This document shows, one piece after another, positions 7,391 through 15,410 of a DNA stretch of 64,000 nt. This DNA comes from JACDEA01 sp963742585. GTDB taxonomy: Bacteria > Actinomycetota > Acidimicrobiia > Acidimicrobiales > JACDEA01. The stretch spans positions 62,001 through 126,000 of the forward strand of contig CAVUMI010000006.1 of assembly GCA_963742585.1 (NCBI GenBank), given 5' to 3'. The position numbers and the translations under genes were made by a program. How positions within the stretch are numbered: position 1 is the stretch's first letter; every line of letters begins with the position of its first letter. The notes beneath the pieces are model-generated. The model had not been told where the DNA came from and ran no database searches. It worked only from the letters and a program-made list of their open reading frames with translations.

Positions 7391-8840
7391 GCCCGGCGAC
7401 GCTATACAACTGCCCATCCGACGGCCTCTGGGACTCGCGCTTCTCGCCGGCATCGCGCTGGCCTTCTCGCTGCCCCCGTGGGGCTGGTGGCCGTTGGCGT
7501 TCCTCGGCTTCGCCGGGCTGTACCGGGTGATCGAGGAGGAAGCGTGGCGGCGGCGCCTGCTGTTCGGCTGGATCGCCGGCGTGGGCCACTTCGGCATCAG
7601 CCTCTACTGGATGACCGAGTTCACGCTGCCGGGGGGCATTCTCGCGATCCTCTTCTCGGCGCTCTACATCGCGCTCGCGGCGTACGTCACGCCCGCGGCG
7701 CCTGGGTGGCGCCGCGTCGTCGCCTTCCCCGCGGCGATACTCGCCGTCGAGGCGATTCGCGTGCGCTGGCCGTTCGGCGGCGTCCCGCCGGGTGGCGTTC
7801 CGCTCGGCCAGATCACCGGCGCGCTGGCCGACGCGGCGCGCGTCGGCGGCCCGTTGATCCTGGTCGGATTGGCAGCACTGGCCGGCGTTGTCCTGGCCGA
7901 ACGCGGTGTCGGGCGAAGGCTGATCCCGGCCGCGTTCATCGTCGGCCTCGTGGTCTTCGGCGCATTCGCGCCGGACGGCCGCCCGGCGGGCGGCACGATC
8001 GACGTCGCGCTGGTCCAAGGTGGTGGCCCGCGCGGCTTCCGCGCCGTCGACACCGACCCCGACGACGTCTACCGGCGTCACCTGCTCGCCTCCGACCGAC
8101 TGCGCGCGCCGCTCGACCTGGTGTTGTGGCCCGAGGACGTGATCGACGTCGAGGGCGACGTGGCCGAGTCCGACGTCGCCGGGGAACTGGCCGGCATCGC
8201 CCGGCGACTGCAAACGACCTTCGTCGCCGGCGTGGTCGAGGGCGAGGGCACCGATCACTTCCGCAACGTGGCCGTGGCGTGGGGTTCGGACGGGCGCATC
8301 ATCGGCCGCTACGAGAAGTTCCACCGCGTGCCGTTCGGCGAGTGGATCCCATTCCGGTCGCTCGTCGATCGGGTGGCCGACATCAGCGCGGTGCCGGCCG
8401 ACGCCATCATCGGGCACGGCCCGAATGTGCTCCGTACCCCCGCCGGCCGGCTGGGGCTGGCCATCTCGTATGAGGTCTTCTTCGCCGACCGGGGCCGGGC
8501 GGCGACCAAGCGCCGGGCCGACCTCATGCTGGTGCCCACCAACGCCGCGTCATTCACTTCCAGCCAGGTGCCGACGCAGGAGATCGCCGCCGCCCAGCTC
8601 CTGGCCGTGACCACCGGACGCACGGTCCTCCAGGCGGGCCCGACGGGCTACACGGCCATTGTCAGGCACGACGGGCACATCGAATCCCGGTCGACCCTGG
8701 GGCGCCAGCAGGTGCTCACCGGCCGGGCCGGCCTGCGGACGGGCCGGACCCTCTACGCACGATGGGGCGACGGCCCATGGCTGCTGCTGGCGGTTGCGGC
8801 AATCTTGACCGCTCGGTCAAGGGGTCGAATTAGCGTCTAG
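7389..8840 (+). CDS. lnt: Apolipoprotein N-acyltransferase homologue with Ser in place of the catalytic Cys
   Basis: 483 aa. About six hydrophobic segments occupy the first 190 residues, followed by a nitrilase-fold domain and a final membrane helix near residues 463-475. Lnt adds the third acyl chain to lipoproteins on the outer face of the membrane. The nitrilase triad can be located: Glu249 in LWPED, Lys310 in YEKFHRVPFGEWIP, and the third position in LAISYEVFF, where residue 360 is Ser (codon TCG) instead of Cys. The surrounding VPTNAASF and QAGPTGYTA blocks are normal. Two lipoproteins are encoded nearby (16.3 and 17.6 kb). The family assignment is firm; activity is uncertain because of Ser360. 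Confidence 0.85.
   Translation: MPGDAIQLPIRRPLGLALLAGIALAFSLPPWGWWPLAFLGFAGLYRVIEEEAWRRRLLFGWIAGVGHFGISLYWMTEFTLPGGILAILFSALYIALAAYVTPAAPGWRRVVAFPAAILAVEAIRVRWPFGGVPPGGVPLGQITGALADAARVGGPLILVGLAALAGVVLAERGVGRRLIPAAFIVGLVVFGAFAPDGRPAGGTIDVALVQGGGPRGFRAVDTDPDDVYRRHLLASDRLRAPLDLVLWPEDVIDVEGDVAESDVAGELAGIARRLQTTFVAGVVEGEGTDHFRNVAVAWGSDGRIIGRYEKFHRVPFGEWIPFRSLVDRVADISAVPADAIIGHGPNVLRTPAGRLGLAISYEVFFADRGRAATKRRADLMLVPTNAASFTSSQVPTQEIAAAQLLAVTTGRTVLQAGPTGYTAIVRHDGHIESRSTLGRQQVLTGRAGLRTGRTLYARWGDGPWLLLAVAAILTARSRGRISV
7399..7404 (-). promoter_or_regulatory. -10 box for the TIGR03086-like gene, inside lnt
   Basis: On the minus strand TAGCGT ends eight bases before the ATG at 7390. The box covers codons 4-6 of lnt, so this promoter is embedded in the divergent coding sequence. 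Confidence 0.4.
8831..8836 (+). promoter_or_regulatory. Possible -10 box for the glycosyltransferase operon
   Basis: TAGCGT overlaps the end of lnt and ends eight bases before the GTG at 8845. It would allow leaderless transcription of the glycosyltransferase-methyltransferase-toroid operon independent of lnt. Confidence 0.35.
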
Positions 8841-8844
8841 CCTC

Positions 8845-10146
8845 GTGCGCCACATGACTGCCGCTGCCTCTCGGGCCGGCGGGCCGATGGCGCCCCCCTC
8901 CCCCCTCTCGCCCCTCCGCATCGCCTATCTCGCCTACCGGGGCAACCCGCACTCAGGTGGCCAAGGCGTCTACACCCGGTACCTGACCCGCGAGCTGCGG
9001 GACATGGGCCATCACGTGACGGTGTTCGGCGGTCCTCCCTACCCGAACCTCGACGAGGGCATCGAGCTGGTGAAGATACCCAGCCTCGACCTCTACCGGC
9101 AGCCCGACCCGTTTCGCGTGCCCAAGCTGTCGGAATTCGGCTCGGCCATCGACGCCCTCGAGTTCGCCTACATGTGCACCGCGGGGTTCCCCGAGCCGCT
9201 CACGTTCAGCCTGCGGGCCCGCAAGGTGCTGGCCGCGCGCCGGGACGACTTCGATCTCATCCACGACAACCAGTGCCTGGGCCAGGGCCTCCTCGGGATG
9301 CTCAAGGACGGCTGGCCGCTCGTGGCGACCCTGCACCACCCGATCACCGTCGACCGCGACCTGGAGCTGGCCCACGCCCGCACGCCCTGGCGCAAGCTCA
9401 CGTTCCGGCGCTGGTACGGCTTCCTCCGCATGCAGGCGCGCGTGACCCGACAACTTCCCCGCATCGTCACCGTTTCGCAGAACTCCCGGGCCGACTCCGC
9501 CGAGCAGATGGGCCTCGACGCCAATCGCATCGCGGTGGTGCCCGTCGGGGTCGATCACCTTCGCTTCCGCCCGCTGCCCCACATCAAGCGGGTGCCGGGC
9601 CGCCTCATGACGACGGCGAGCGCCGACGTGCCGCTCAAGGGACTCGTCCCGCTGCTCGAGGCCCTGGCCAAGGTGCGCACCGAGCGTCACGCGGAGCTGG
9701 TTGTCGTCGGCATGCCCAAGGCAGAGACGCGCGTGGGCGAGACGATCAGTCGCCTGGGCCTGGCGTCGGCCGTCCGCTTCCTCTCGGGCGTGAGCGATGA
9801 GCGCATCGTCGAGCTTTACGCCAGCGCCGAGGTGGCGGTGGTGCCGTCGCTCTACGAGGGCTTCTCGCTACCCGCTGTCGAGGCCATGGCCTGCGGCGTG
9901 CCGTTGGTGGGTACCACCGGCGGCGCGGTTCCCGAGGTCATCGGCCAGGACGGCGTTACCGGGCTGCTGGTTCCGCCCGGCGACCCCGGCGCCCTCGCGG
10001 CAGCGATCGGTCGTGCGCTCGACGACGAGGCGCTTCGCGACCGGCTGGGCGCCGCCGGCCGCGAGCGGGTGTTGGAGAAGTTCACGTGGCGCAAGACGGC
10101 CGAGGGCACGGTCGAGCAGTACCGCGAGGCCCTGGCCAACCGCTGA
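8845..10146 (+). CDS. GT4-family (GT-B fold) glycosyltransferase
   Basis: 433 aa from GTG 8845; ATG 8854 and ATG 8887 are alternatives, since real similarity begins at IAYLAYRGNPHSGGQGVYTR (about residue 26). The N-terminal acceptor domain has the glycine-rich GGQGVY loop. The C-terminal donor domain has VPSLYEGFSLPAVEAMACG (E-x7-E motif), TGGAVPEVIG and VPPGDPGAL, typical of retaining GT4 enzymes using nucleotide sugars. HHPITVDRDLEL is also found in this subgroup. It starts five bases after lnt and its TGA shares one base with the methyltransferase ATG. Donor and acceptor are unknown. Confidence 0.88.
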   Translation: MRHMTAAASRAGGPMAPPSPLSPLRIAYLAYRGNPHSGGQGVYTRYLTRELRDMGHHVTVFGGPPYPNLDEGIELVKIPSLDLYRQPDPFRVPKLSEFGSAIDALEFAYMCTAGFPEPLTFSLRARKVLAARRDDFDLIHDNQCLGQGLLGMLKDGWPLVATLHHPITVDRDLELAHARTPWRKLTFRRWYGFLRMQARVTRQLPRIVTVSQNSRADSAEQMGLDANRIAVVPVGVDHLRFRPLPHIKRVPGRLMTTASADVPLKGLVPLLEALAKVRTERHAELVVVGMPKAETRVGETISRLGLASAVRFLSGVSDERIVELYASAEVAVVPSLYEGFSLPAVEAMACGVPLVGTTGGAVPEVIGQDGVTGLLVPPGDPGALAAAIGRALDDEALRDRLGAAGRERVLEKFTWRKTAEGTVEQYREALANR

Positions 10147-10838
10147 TGTTGACCGTGGACTACGACCGCCTCGGCGTCCGCGCCGGTGACCGGCTGCTCG
10201 ACCTCGGCGCGGGCGGCGGACGTCACGCGTTCGAAGCCTCGCGACGCGGCGCCCAGGTCATCGCGCTGGACGCCGATGCCGCCGAGCTGAAGGACGTCGG
10301 TGCGGTGTTCGCAGCGATGGAGGCGACCGACGTCGGCGCGGTCAACGGCGACGCGCTCACGCTGCCCTTCCCCGACGCCAGCTTCGATCGGATCATCGCG
10401 GCAGAGGTTCTCGAGCACATCCCCGAGGACCGCACGGCGATCGGCGAACTCGTCCGCGTACTGCGGCCGGGCGGCACGATCGCGGTGACCGTGCCCCGAT
10501 GGTTCCCCGAGCTCGTCAACTGGGCGCTGTCCGACGACTACCACAACGTTCCGGGCGGCCACATCCGCATCTACCGCCACTCGACGCTCGTCGGACGGCT
10601 GCGCGACGCGGGCGTGCAGTACAAGGGCACTGGCTTCGCGCACGGTCTTCACTCGCCCTACTGGTGGCTCAAGTGCGCCGTCGGCGTGCGAAACAACGAC
10701 CACCCGCTCGTCAAGGCGTATCACCGACTCCTCGTGTGGGATATCGAGAAGGCGCCGCTGGCGACGCGAATACCCGACAACGTGCTGAGTCCGTTGATCG
10801 GCAAGAGCGTCGTCGTCTACGGGAAGAAGCCGGCCTAA
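10146..10838 (+). CDS. Class I SAM-dependent methyltransferase
   Basis: 230 aa. Begins LTVDYDRLGVRAGDRLLDLGAGGGRHAFE, in which the GxGxG SAM-binding loop lies at about residues 20-26, followed by IALDADAAEL (acidic residue at the end of strand 2), ALTLPFPDASFDRI, and VLRPGGTIAVTVP. This is the Methyltransf_11 pattern. ATG 10146 overlaps the glycosyltransferase stop by one base, and its own TAA overlaps the next ATG by one base, so the three proteins are made in a fixed ratio. The C-terminal part (PYWWLKCAVGV) may form an acceptor-binding cap. Substrate unknown. Confidence 0.88.
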   Translation: MLTVDYDRLGVRAGDRLLDLGAGGGRHAFEASRRGAQVIALDADAAELKDVGAVFAAMEATDVGAVNGDALTLPFPDASFDRIIAAEVLEHIPEDRTAIGELVRVLRPGGTIAVTVPRWFPELVNWALSDDYHNVPGGHIRIYRHSTLVGRLRDAGVQYKGTGFAHGLHSPYWWLKCAVGVRNNDHPLVKAYHRLLVWDIEKAPLATRIPDNVLSPLIGKSVVVYGKKPA

Positions 10839-11869
10839 TGCTCACGGACGCCGAACGCAGCGCGACGGTCGACGCGATCGCGGCCGACCAGCAGCCTGAC
10901 GGCCTCATCCTGTGGTTTCCCGGCGGTCATGCCGACCCGTGGAACCACGTCGAGGCGGCCATGGCCCTCTCGCTGGGCGAACGCCAAGTCGACGCCGAGC
11001 GGGCCTATGACTGGCTGGCGCGTACGCAGCATCCCGACGGCGCGTGGTTCAACTACTACTGGGCTGACCGCGTGAAGGACGAGCGCCGCGACACCAACAC
11101 GATCGCCTACGTGGCTGTCGGCGTGTGGCATCACTACCTCCTGTACAAGGACACCGCCTGGCTCGAGGCGATGTTCCCGATGGTCGACCGCGCGATGCGC
11201 TACGTCCTCGACCTCCAGCAGGACAGCGGCGAAGTGCTGTGGTGCCGCGAGCCCGACGGGACGACACCGGGCGATTACGGGCTCCTGACGGGCTCGTCAT
11301 CGATCTATCTGTCCCTGCGGTGCGCGATCGCGATCGCTGAGCGGCTGGACGACGAGCGACCCGAGTGGGAGCTGGCCGCCGGCTCGCTGGCCCACGCCAT
11401 CAAGTACCGGCCAGAGGTCTTCGCCAACAAGAGCCGGTGGGCGATGGATTGGTACTACCCGGTGTTGTGCGGCGCGATCGATGGCGCCGACGGGCGCAGC
11501 CGGCTGCGCGACGGGTGGAGCGAGTTCGTGATGCCCGGGTGCGGTGTGCGCTGTGTGTCTGACCGACCGTGGATCACCGCGGCGGAAACGGCCGAGTGCG
11601 TGATGGCGCTCGACAGCGTGGGCATGGACGTCGAAGCCCGCACGCTGCTCGAGTGGGTGCAGCGCTACCGCTACGAGGAAGGCGCGTACTGGACCGGGTG
11701 CGTGTACCCCGAGGGGATCTACTTCCCCGGCGGCGAATGCTCCAGCTACACCGCGGCGGCCATCCTGCTGGCCGACGAAGCCCTCGATGGCGTCTCCCCC
11801 GCCGCCGGCCTCTTCCGTGGCGAGAACCTCCCCACCGGCACCGACCTCAGCGAGCCGGTCCACGACTAA
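10838..11869 (+). CDS. Alpha/alpha-toroid protein (prenyltransferase/terpenoid-cyclase-like fold)
   Basis: 343 aa. Repeated helical modules with aromatic turns are visible: QQPDGLILWFPGG, RTQHPDGAWFNYYW, QDSGEVLWCREPDGTT and EGAYWTGCVYPEG. The spacing resembles QW-type or six-hairpin toroids found in prenyltransferase beta subunits, squalene cyclases and some glycoside hydrolases. I see neither DxDD nor DDXXD prenyl motifs, so the usual annotation prenyltransferase should be read as fold only. Translationally coupled behind the glycosyltransferase and methyltransferase; it may bind or process the glycosylated and methylated product. Confidence 0.7.
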   Translation: MLTDAERSATVDAIAADQQPDGLILWFPGGHADPWNHVEAAMALSLGERQVDAERAYDWLARTQHPDGAWFNYYWADRVKDERRDTNTIAYVAVGVWHHYLLYKDTAWLEAMFPMVDRAMRYVLDLQQDSGEVLWCREPDGTTPGDYGLLTGSSSIYLSLRCAIAIAERLDDERPEWELAAGSLAHAIKYRPEVFANKSRWAMDWYYPVLCGAIDGADGRSRLRDGWSEFVMPGCGVRCVSDRPWITAAETAECVMALDSVGMDVEARTLLEWVQRYRYEEGAYWTGCVYPEGIYFPGGECSSYTAAAILLADEALDGVSPAAGLFRGENLPTGTDLSEPVHD

Positions 11870-12245
11870 CGCGTTCGCAGTTGCGGCGCGTACAGCGCGG
11901 GAATCCACGACGTTCTGGCACGCGTAGTGTCCTTGCCCGCGGCGCGCTGGGACCATCGCCGCCGTCGCCGCTGCCGGGTTTGTGGTCCTCGCCCTGGCCG
12001 TGGCATCCATCTACGGGCTCGCGTATCTCGTCTTTCTCGGAGCGAAGGGCGTCATCGTCATCGTCGCCCGCGACATCGTCGACGCCATTAAAAACAGCGT
12101 CTGACCGCGGGATCGGCGGCGGCGTGCCGGCCGGCGACGAGGCGCTCCCGATAGGCGGTGTTCGTTCCGACGAGACATGCTGCATGGATGGCGCTGAACC
12201 GGGCGATCCTGACGCGTTCGACTGCCGGTAAGGAGGCATGACACC
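11870..12245 (+). other. Intergenic region with one possible small gene
   Basis: 376 bases between the toroid gene and the VOC gene. It holds a possible 40-codon frame (11982-12104), a TAGTGT box at 11925-11930, an AT-rich patch at 12088-12094 and the strong AGGAGG ribosome site (12231-12236) of the next gene. I see no RNA gene or terminator. Confidence 0.5.
11982..12104 (+). CDS. Possible 40-aa single-span membrane peptide
   Basis: From GTG 11982 the frame encodes a strongly hydrophobic stretch (VVLALAVASIYGLAYLVFLG) and then a basic/amphipathic tail ending ARDIVDAIKNSV. The hydrophobic coding pattern is unlike random intergenic DNA and the frame is open upstream to 11931. There is no convincing ribosome site; a TAGTGT box lies about 50 bases upstream. 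Short one-helix proteins of this form are common in actinobacteria, but this one is tentative. Confidence 0.3.
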   Translation: MVLALAVASIYGLAYLVFLGAKGVIVIVARDIVDAIKNSV

Positions 12246-12971
12246 TTGAGCACTCGACTCACCACCCTCGCCTTCGACGCTAACGATCCGCTGCGTTTGG
12301 CACGGTTCTGGGCCGGCGCCCTGCACTGGGACATCGACGACGAGATCCCCGACGAAATCGACCTGATGCCGACGGACGGAACAGAGTTCCTCTTGTCGTT
12401 TTTTCGCGTCCCCGAGCCAAAGGCGGCCAAGAACAGGATCCATCTCGACCTCGTCAGCGAGTCACCAGAGCACCAGACCGAGATGGTCGACCGCCTGATC
12501 CTGCTCGGCGCGCAGCCCGTCGATATCGGGCAACCGGACGACCCCGACGGCACCGTGCTCGCCGATCCCGAAGGCAACGAGTTCTGCGTGGGCGTGCGCG
12601 GTGAATTCCTGGCCACCACTGGTCTGCTCGGGGCCATCGTGTTCGAGCCGGCCGCTCCCGTTGTCGGGAGGTTCTGGAGCGAGGCCACCGGCTGGCCCAT
12701 CGTCTACGACCAGGACGGCGACACCGCGGTTCGGGCGCCAGACGGGCAAGGACCGTTCATCACATTCGGGCCACCGGTGGCCAGCGTCAAGACGATGAAG
12801 AACCGTCTGCACCTCGACGTCGCTCCGCCCGCCGACGGCGATCTGGAAACGGAGGTCGAGCGACTGATCGCAGCCGGCGCTCGTCGCATCGACATCGGAC
12901 AGGGCGACGTCCCGTGGGTGGTGATGGCCGACCCCGAAGACAACGAGTTCTGCGTACTGACGCCGCGGTGA
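12246..12971 (+). CDS. Two-domain VOC (glyoxalase-like) protein
   Basis: 241 aa. Two tandem vicinal-oxygen-chelate modules, roughly residues 1-115 and 120-241, each ending in the same block: DPEGNEFCV in the first and DPEDNEFCV in the second. Each also repeats the NRIHLDL/NRLHLDV strand and an ARRIDIGQ-like strand. The fold supports metal-dependent isomerases, dioxygenases and resistance proteins; this DUF-type glyoxalase_6 subgroup has no assigned reaction. TTG 12246 is chosen because AGGAGG lies nine bases upstream; an ATG at 12239 is out of frame and stops after three codons. Confidence 0.85.
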   Translation: MSTRLTTLAFDANDPLRLARFWAGALHWDIDDEIPDEIDLMPTDGTEFLLSFFRVPEPKAAKNRIHLDLVSESPEHQTEMVDRLILLGAQPVDIGQPDDPDGTVLADPEGNEFCVGVRGEFLATTGLLGAIVFEPAAPVVGRFWSEATGWPIVYDQDGDTAVRAPDGQGPFITFGPPVASVKTMKNRLHLDVAPPADGDLETEVERLIAAGARRIDIGQGDVPWVVMADPEDNEFCVLTPR

Positions 12972-13057
12972 GAACCGTGGAAGATGTGGCGGTGCGCCAG
13001 GTGCTTCTCTACGGCACGCGCGCAGCTGCTGCGCCGCATCGACCTCCGCGAACCGGC

Positions 13058-13666
13058 CTAGCGCTTTTGCAGGACGCGCAGACTTCCGGTTGCGCTGACA
13101 TCCTCGAACGCGCCGGACTTCACCGCGTCGCAATACAGGTCATAGGGCGGGCGGCCGCCGTCGGCCGGATCAGGAAAGACGTCGTGGATGGCGAGGATGC
13201 CGCCGGGCGAGACGTGCGGCGTCCAGCCCCGATAGTCGGCCCACGCCGGTTCCGACCCGTGACCGCCGTCGATGAACAGGAACGACAGCGGCGTTTGCCA
13301 GACCTGAGCGACGGTCGGTGAGTCGCCCAACACGGCAATGACGCTGTCCTCGAGCTCGGCCGCGGCGATCGTCCGCCGGAAGAACGGCAGTGTGTCCATG
13401 CGGCCGGTGTCAGGGTCGACCAACTCCTGGTCGTGATGCTCCCATCCGGCCTGGTTCTCCTCGGACCCACGATGGTGGTCGACGGTGAACAGCACCGTCC
13501 CCAGGTCGCGGGCCGCCGCGCCCAAGTACACCGCCGACTTGCCGCAGTAGGTGCCGACCTCGAGGAGGGGACCAAGACCGGTGGCCGCCGCGGCGCGCCC
13601 CGCCTCGTGCAACGCCATGCCCTCGTCGTCGGGCATGAACCCCTTGGCCGCCTTGGCGACGGCCAA
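13058..13666 (-). CDS. Class I SAM-dependent methyltransferase (Methyltransf_24 type), start uncertain
   Basis: About 202 aa from TTG 13664-13666. Motifs: LLEVGTYCGKSAVYLGAA (SAM loop), FTVDHHRGSEENQ, LFIDGGHGSEPAWADY and GGILAIHDVFPDP, as in small O-methyltransferases and CmcI-like enzymes. The sequence just upstream (SYRDPDLKDW) looks like part of the protein, yet in that frame the next usable start is GTG 13772-13774, deep inside gtrA. The stretch contains no closer ATG, GTG or TTG. So either TTG 13666 is used, or CTG 13678, or an indel has separated the start. It follows gtrA and beta-glucosidase on the same strand. Confidence 0.75.
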   Translation of the reverse strand: MAVAKAAKGFMPDDEGMALHEAGRAAAATGLGPLLEVGTYCGKSAVYLGAAARDLGTVLFTVDHHRGSEENQAGWEHHDQELVDPDTGRMDTLPFFRRTIAAAELEDSVIAVLGDSPTVAQVWQTPLSFLFIDGGHGSEPAWADYRGWTPHVSPGGILAIHDVFPDPADGGRPPYDLYCDAVKSGAFEDVSATGSLRVLQKR

Positions 13667-13674
13667 CCAATCTT

Positions 13675-14178
13675 TCAGGTCGGGATCCCTGTACGACCGT
13701 CGAGCGCGGGGGGGAGGTCGTCCTCGTGATGCGCGAACATCACCTTGTTGAGGATGACGAACTTGCCGATCCACAGCACGCCGAACGCGGCCAGCGCGGC
13801 GGCGTTGACGATCATGGTCTGCACCAGCCGGCTGTCGGTGTAGTTCAGCGCCCGGTCCTCAGCAAAGTCCGCGAACACGGTGGACAGCGCCAGACCGAGG
13901 AAGGCCATGGCCCAGAACGGGACGACCTCCTTCAGGAAGTGCGACCGGCCCCGCTTCCCCCACGCCCACGCACGGTTGAGGTAGTACGACGGGACGGCAC
14001 TGAGGCCGACGGCGAACACGTTGGACGTGACGGCCGACCACCGCAGCAAGCCGAAGAAGATCGCCAGCAAGGCCTGGCCGATGATCACGCTGACGATCGA
14101 CACCATCGTGTACTTGATCAGCTTGCGGCCCGTGGGCGTGCGAGCGCGTTCGCGCAGCGCGGAGGCGGTCAGGGTCAC
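13675..14178 (-). CDS. GtrA-family membrane protein
   Basis: 167 aa with four hydrophobic segments: IKYTMVSIVSVIIGQALLAI, VTSNVFAVGLSAVPSYYLNR, VVPFWAMAFLGLALSTVFA and TMIVNAAALAAFGVLWIG. The YYLNRAWAW block after helix two is the GtrA hallmark. GtrA-like proteins are thought to move lipid-linked sugars across the membrane for surface glycosylation. GTG 14178 overlaps the beta-glucosidase TGA as GTGA, so translation is coupled. The basic C-terminal tail reads into the disputed start of the downstream methyltransferase. Confidence 0.85.
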   Translation of the reverse strand: MTLTASALRERARTPTGRKLIKYTMVSIVSVIIGQALLAIFFGLLRWSAVTSNVFAVGLSAVPSYYLNRAWAWGKRGRSHFLKEVVPFWAMAFLGLALSTVFADFAEDRALNYTDSRLVQTMIVNAAALAAFGVLWIGKFVILNKVMFAHHEDDLPPALDGRTGIPT

Positions 14179-15365
14179 TCGTTAATGGTATCGGCGTCCA
14201 GAGCGTTGGCCTGAGCGACGCCCCCGAGCCAGCGGGCACTGGGCTTGGGCGTGCGTTCCTGGGTTTCACGGTCCACGGCGATGATCCCGAACGTCGGCCC
14301 GTACCCCAAGGCCCATTCGAAATTGTCCATGGCGCTCCAGCACGTGTAGCCCCGCAGGTCGATTCCGTCGTCGAGACACCGGCGGACACCCACCAGCGCC
14401 CGGGTTATGTATTCGATGCGGCGCGCGTCGTCGTCGGTGCCGATGCCGTTCTCGGTGACCAGGATGGGCAGGCCATCGGTGACGTCCCATGCGCGCCGGA
14501 TCGTTGCTTCGAGCGCCTCGGGCCAGAACTCATAGCCCATCTGCGTGAGCTCAACGCCGTCCTCCGGGCCGAGGGCGCCGTCGGGCCCCACGCGTGTCCT
14601 CGAGTAGGTCTGAACGCCGATGAAGTCGTCCTGGCGCGCCGCCTCGAGGTACACGTCCTCCATGTTTCGCCGGATTCGGTCCCGCCGTTCTTCTCCACCG
14701 TCGACCGCTTGGTAGTCGCTCATCGCGAGGGTGAGGCCCACCGGCGCGTTGCCCGGACCCGACCGAACGGCTTCGACCGACCGCCGATGAGCGTCGATGA
14801 TGATGTCGTTGACCGCCCGCCGCAGCTGCGGGTCGCGACGACCCGGCGGGAACACCCCGGCCAGGAAACCCATCGTGGCGACGATGTTCGGTTCGTTGAA
14901 CGTGCACGCCCAGCCCATAAGATCGCCGAGGGCGGCGGTGGTGCGTTCGACGTAACGAACGAAGTGGTCGGCGGTATCGGGCTCCTCCCAGCCACCCTCA
15001 TGGCACACCCACCGCGGCGTGGTGAAGTGATGGAAGGTGACGATCGGCGTGATGCCGTTCTCGTGGCACGACGCGCACATGCGGCGGTAGTGGTCGAGCG
15101 CCGACTTGGAAAACTCGCCGTTCTCGGGCTCGACCCGGCTCCACTCGACTGAGAACCGGTACGTGGTGAAGCCGAGCTCGGCAAGGAGCGCGATGTCCTC
15201 GGGATAGCGGTGGTAGTGGTCGACAGTGTCGCCGCTGGGCTCGACCGTATTCGAGAGCGGGTCGTGCTCCCACATCCACCAGTCGTTGTTCCAGTTGCCA
15301 CCCTCGACCTGGTGCGCGGCGGTGGCCGTGCCCCACAGGAAGCCCTCAGGAAACTCAATCCGCAT
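14175..15365 (-). CDS. Glycoside hydrolase family 1 beta-glucosidase
   Basis: 396 aa, somewhat shorter than the usual 440-480. N-terminal FLWGTATAAHQVEGG is the GH1 signature; the acid/base is Glu158 in TFNEPN and the nucleophile is Glu305 in LVTENGIG. YRFSVEWSRVEP and YTCWSAMDNFEWALGY supply other sugar-site residues. It hydrolyses beta-linked glucosides or galactosides with retention; no signal peptide is seen, so it is cytoplasmic. ATG 15363-15365 has a TAGCGT box nine bases upstream. It leads the operon with gtrA and a methyltransferase, a pairing that hints at turnover of a glycoside or glycolipid. Confidence 0.92.
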   Translation of the reverse strand: MRIEFPEGFLWGTATAAHQVEGGNWNNDWWMWEHDPLSNTVEPSGDTVDHYHRYPEDIALLAELGFTTYRFSVEWSRVEPENGEFSKSALDHYRRMCASCHENGITPIVTFHHFTTPRWVCHEGGWEEPDTADHFVRYVERTTAALGDLMGWACTFNEPNIVATMGFLAGVFPPGRRDPQLRRAVNDIIIDAHRRSVEAVRSGPGNAPVGLTLAMSDYQAVDGGEERRDRIRRNMEDVYLEAARQDDFIGVQTYSRTRVGPDGALGPEDGVELTQMGYEFWPEALEATIRRAWDVTDGLPILVTENGIGTDDDARRIEYITRALVGVRRCLDDGIDLRGYTCWSAMDNFEWALGYGPTFGIIAVDRETQERTPKPSARWLGGVAQANALDADTINE

Positions 15366-15374
15366 AGGCGCGTG

Positions 15375-15380
15375 ACGCTA
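15375..15380 (-). promoter_or_regulatory. -10 box for the beta-glucosidase operon
   Basis: TAGCGT on the minus strand ends nine bases before the ATG at 15365. The spacing fits leaderless transcription. Confidence 0.4.
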
Positions 15381-15410
15381 GCGGTCGGTTGCGGGTGCCA
15401 CGATGGTCAC

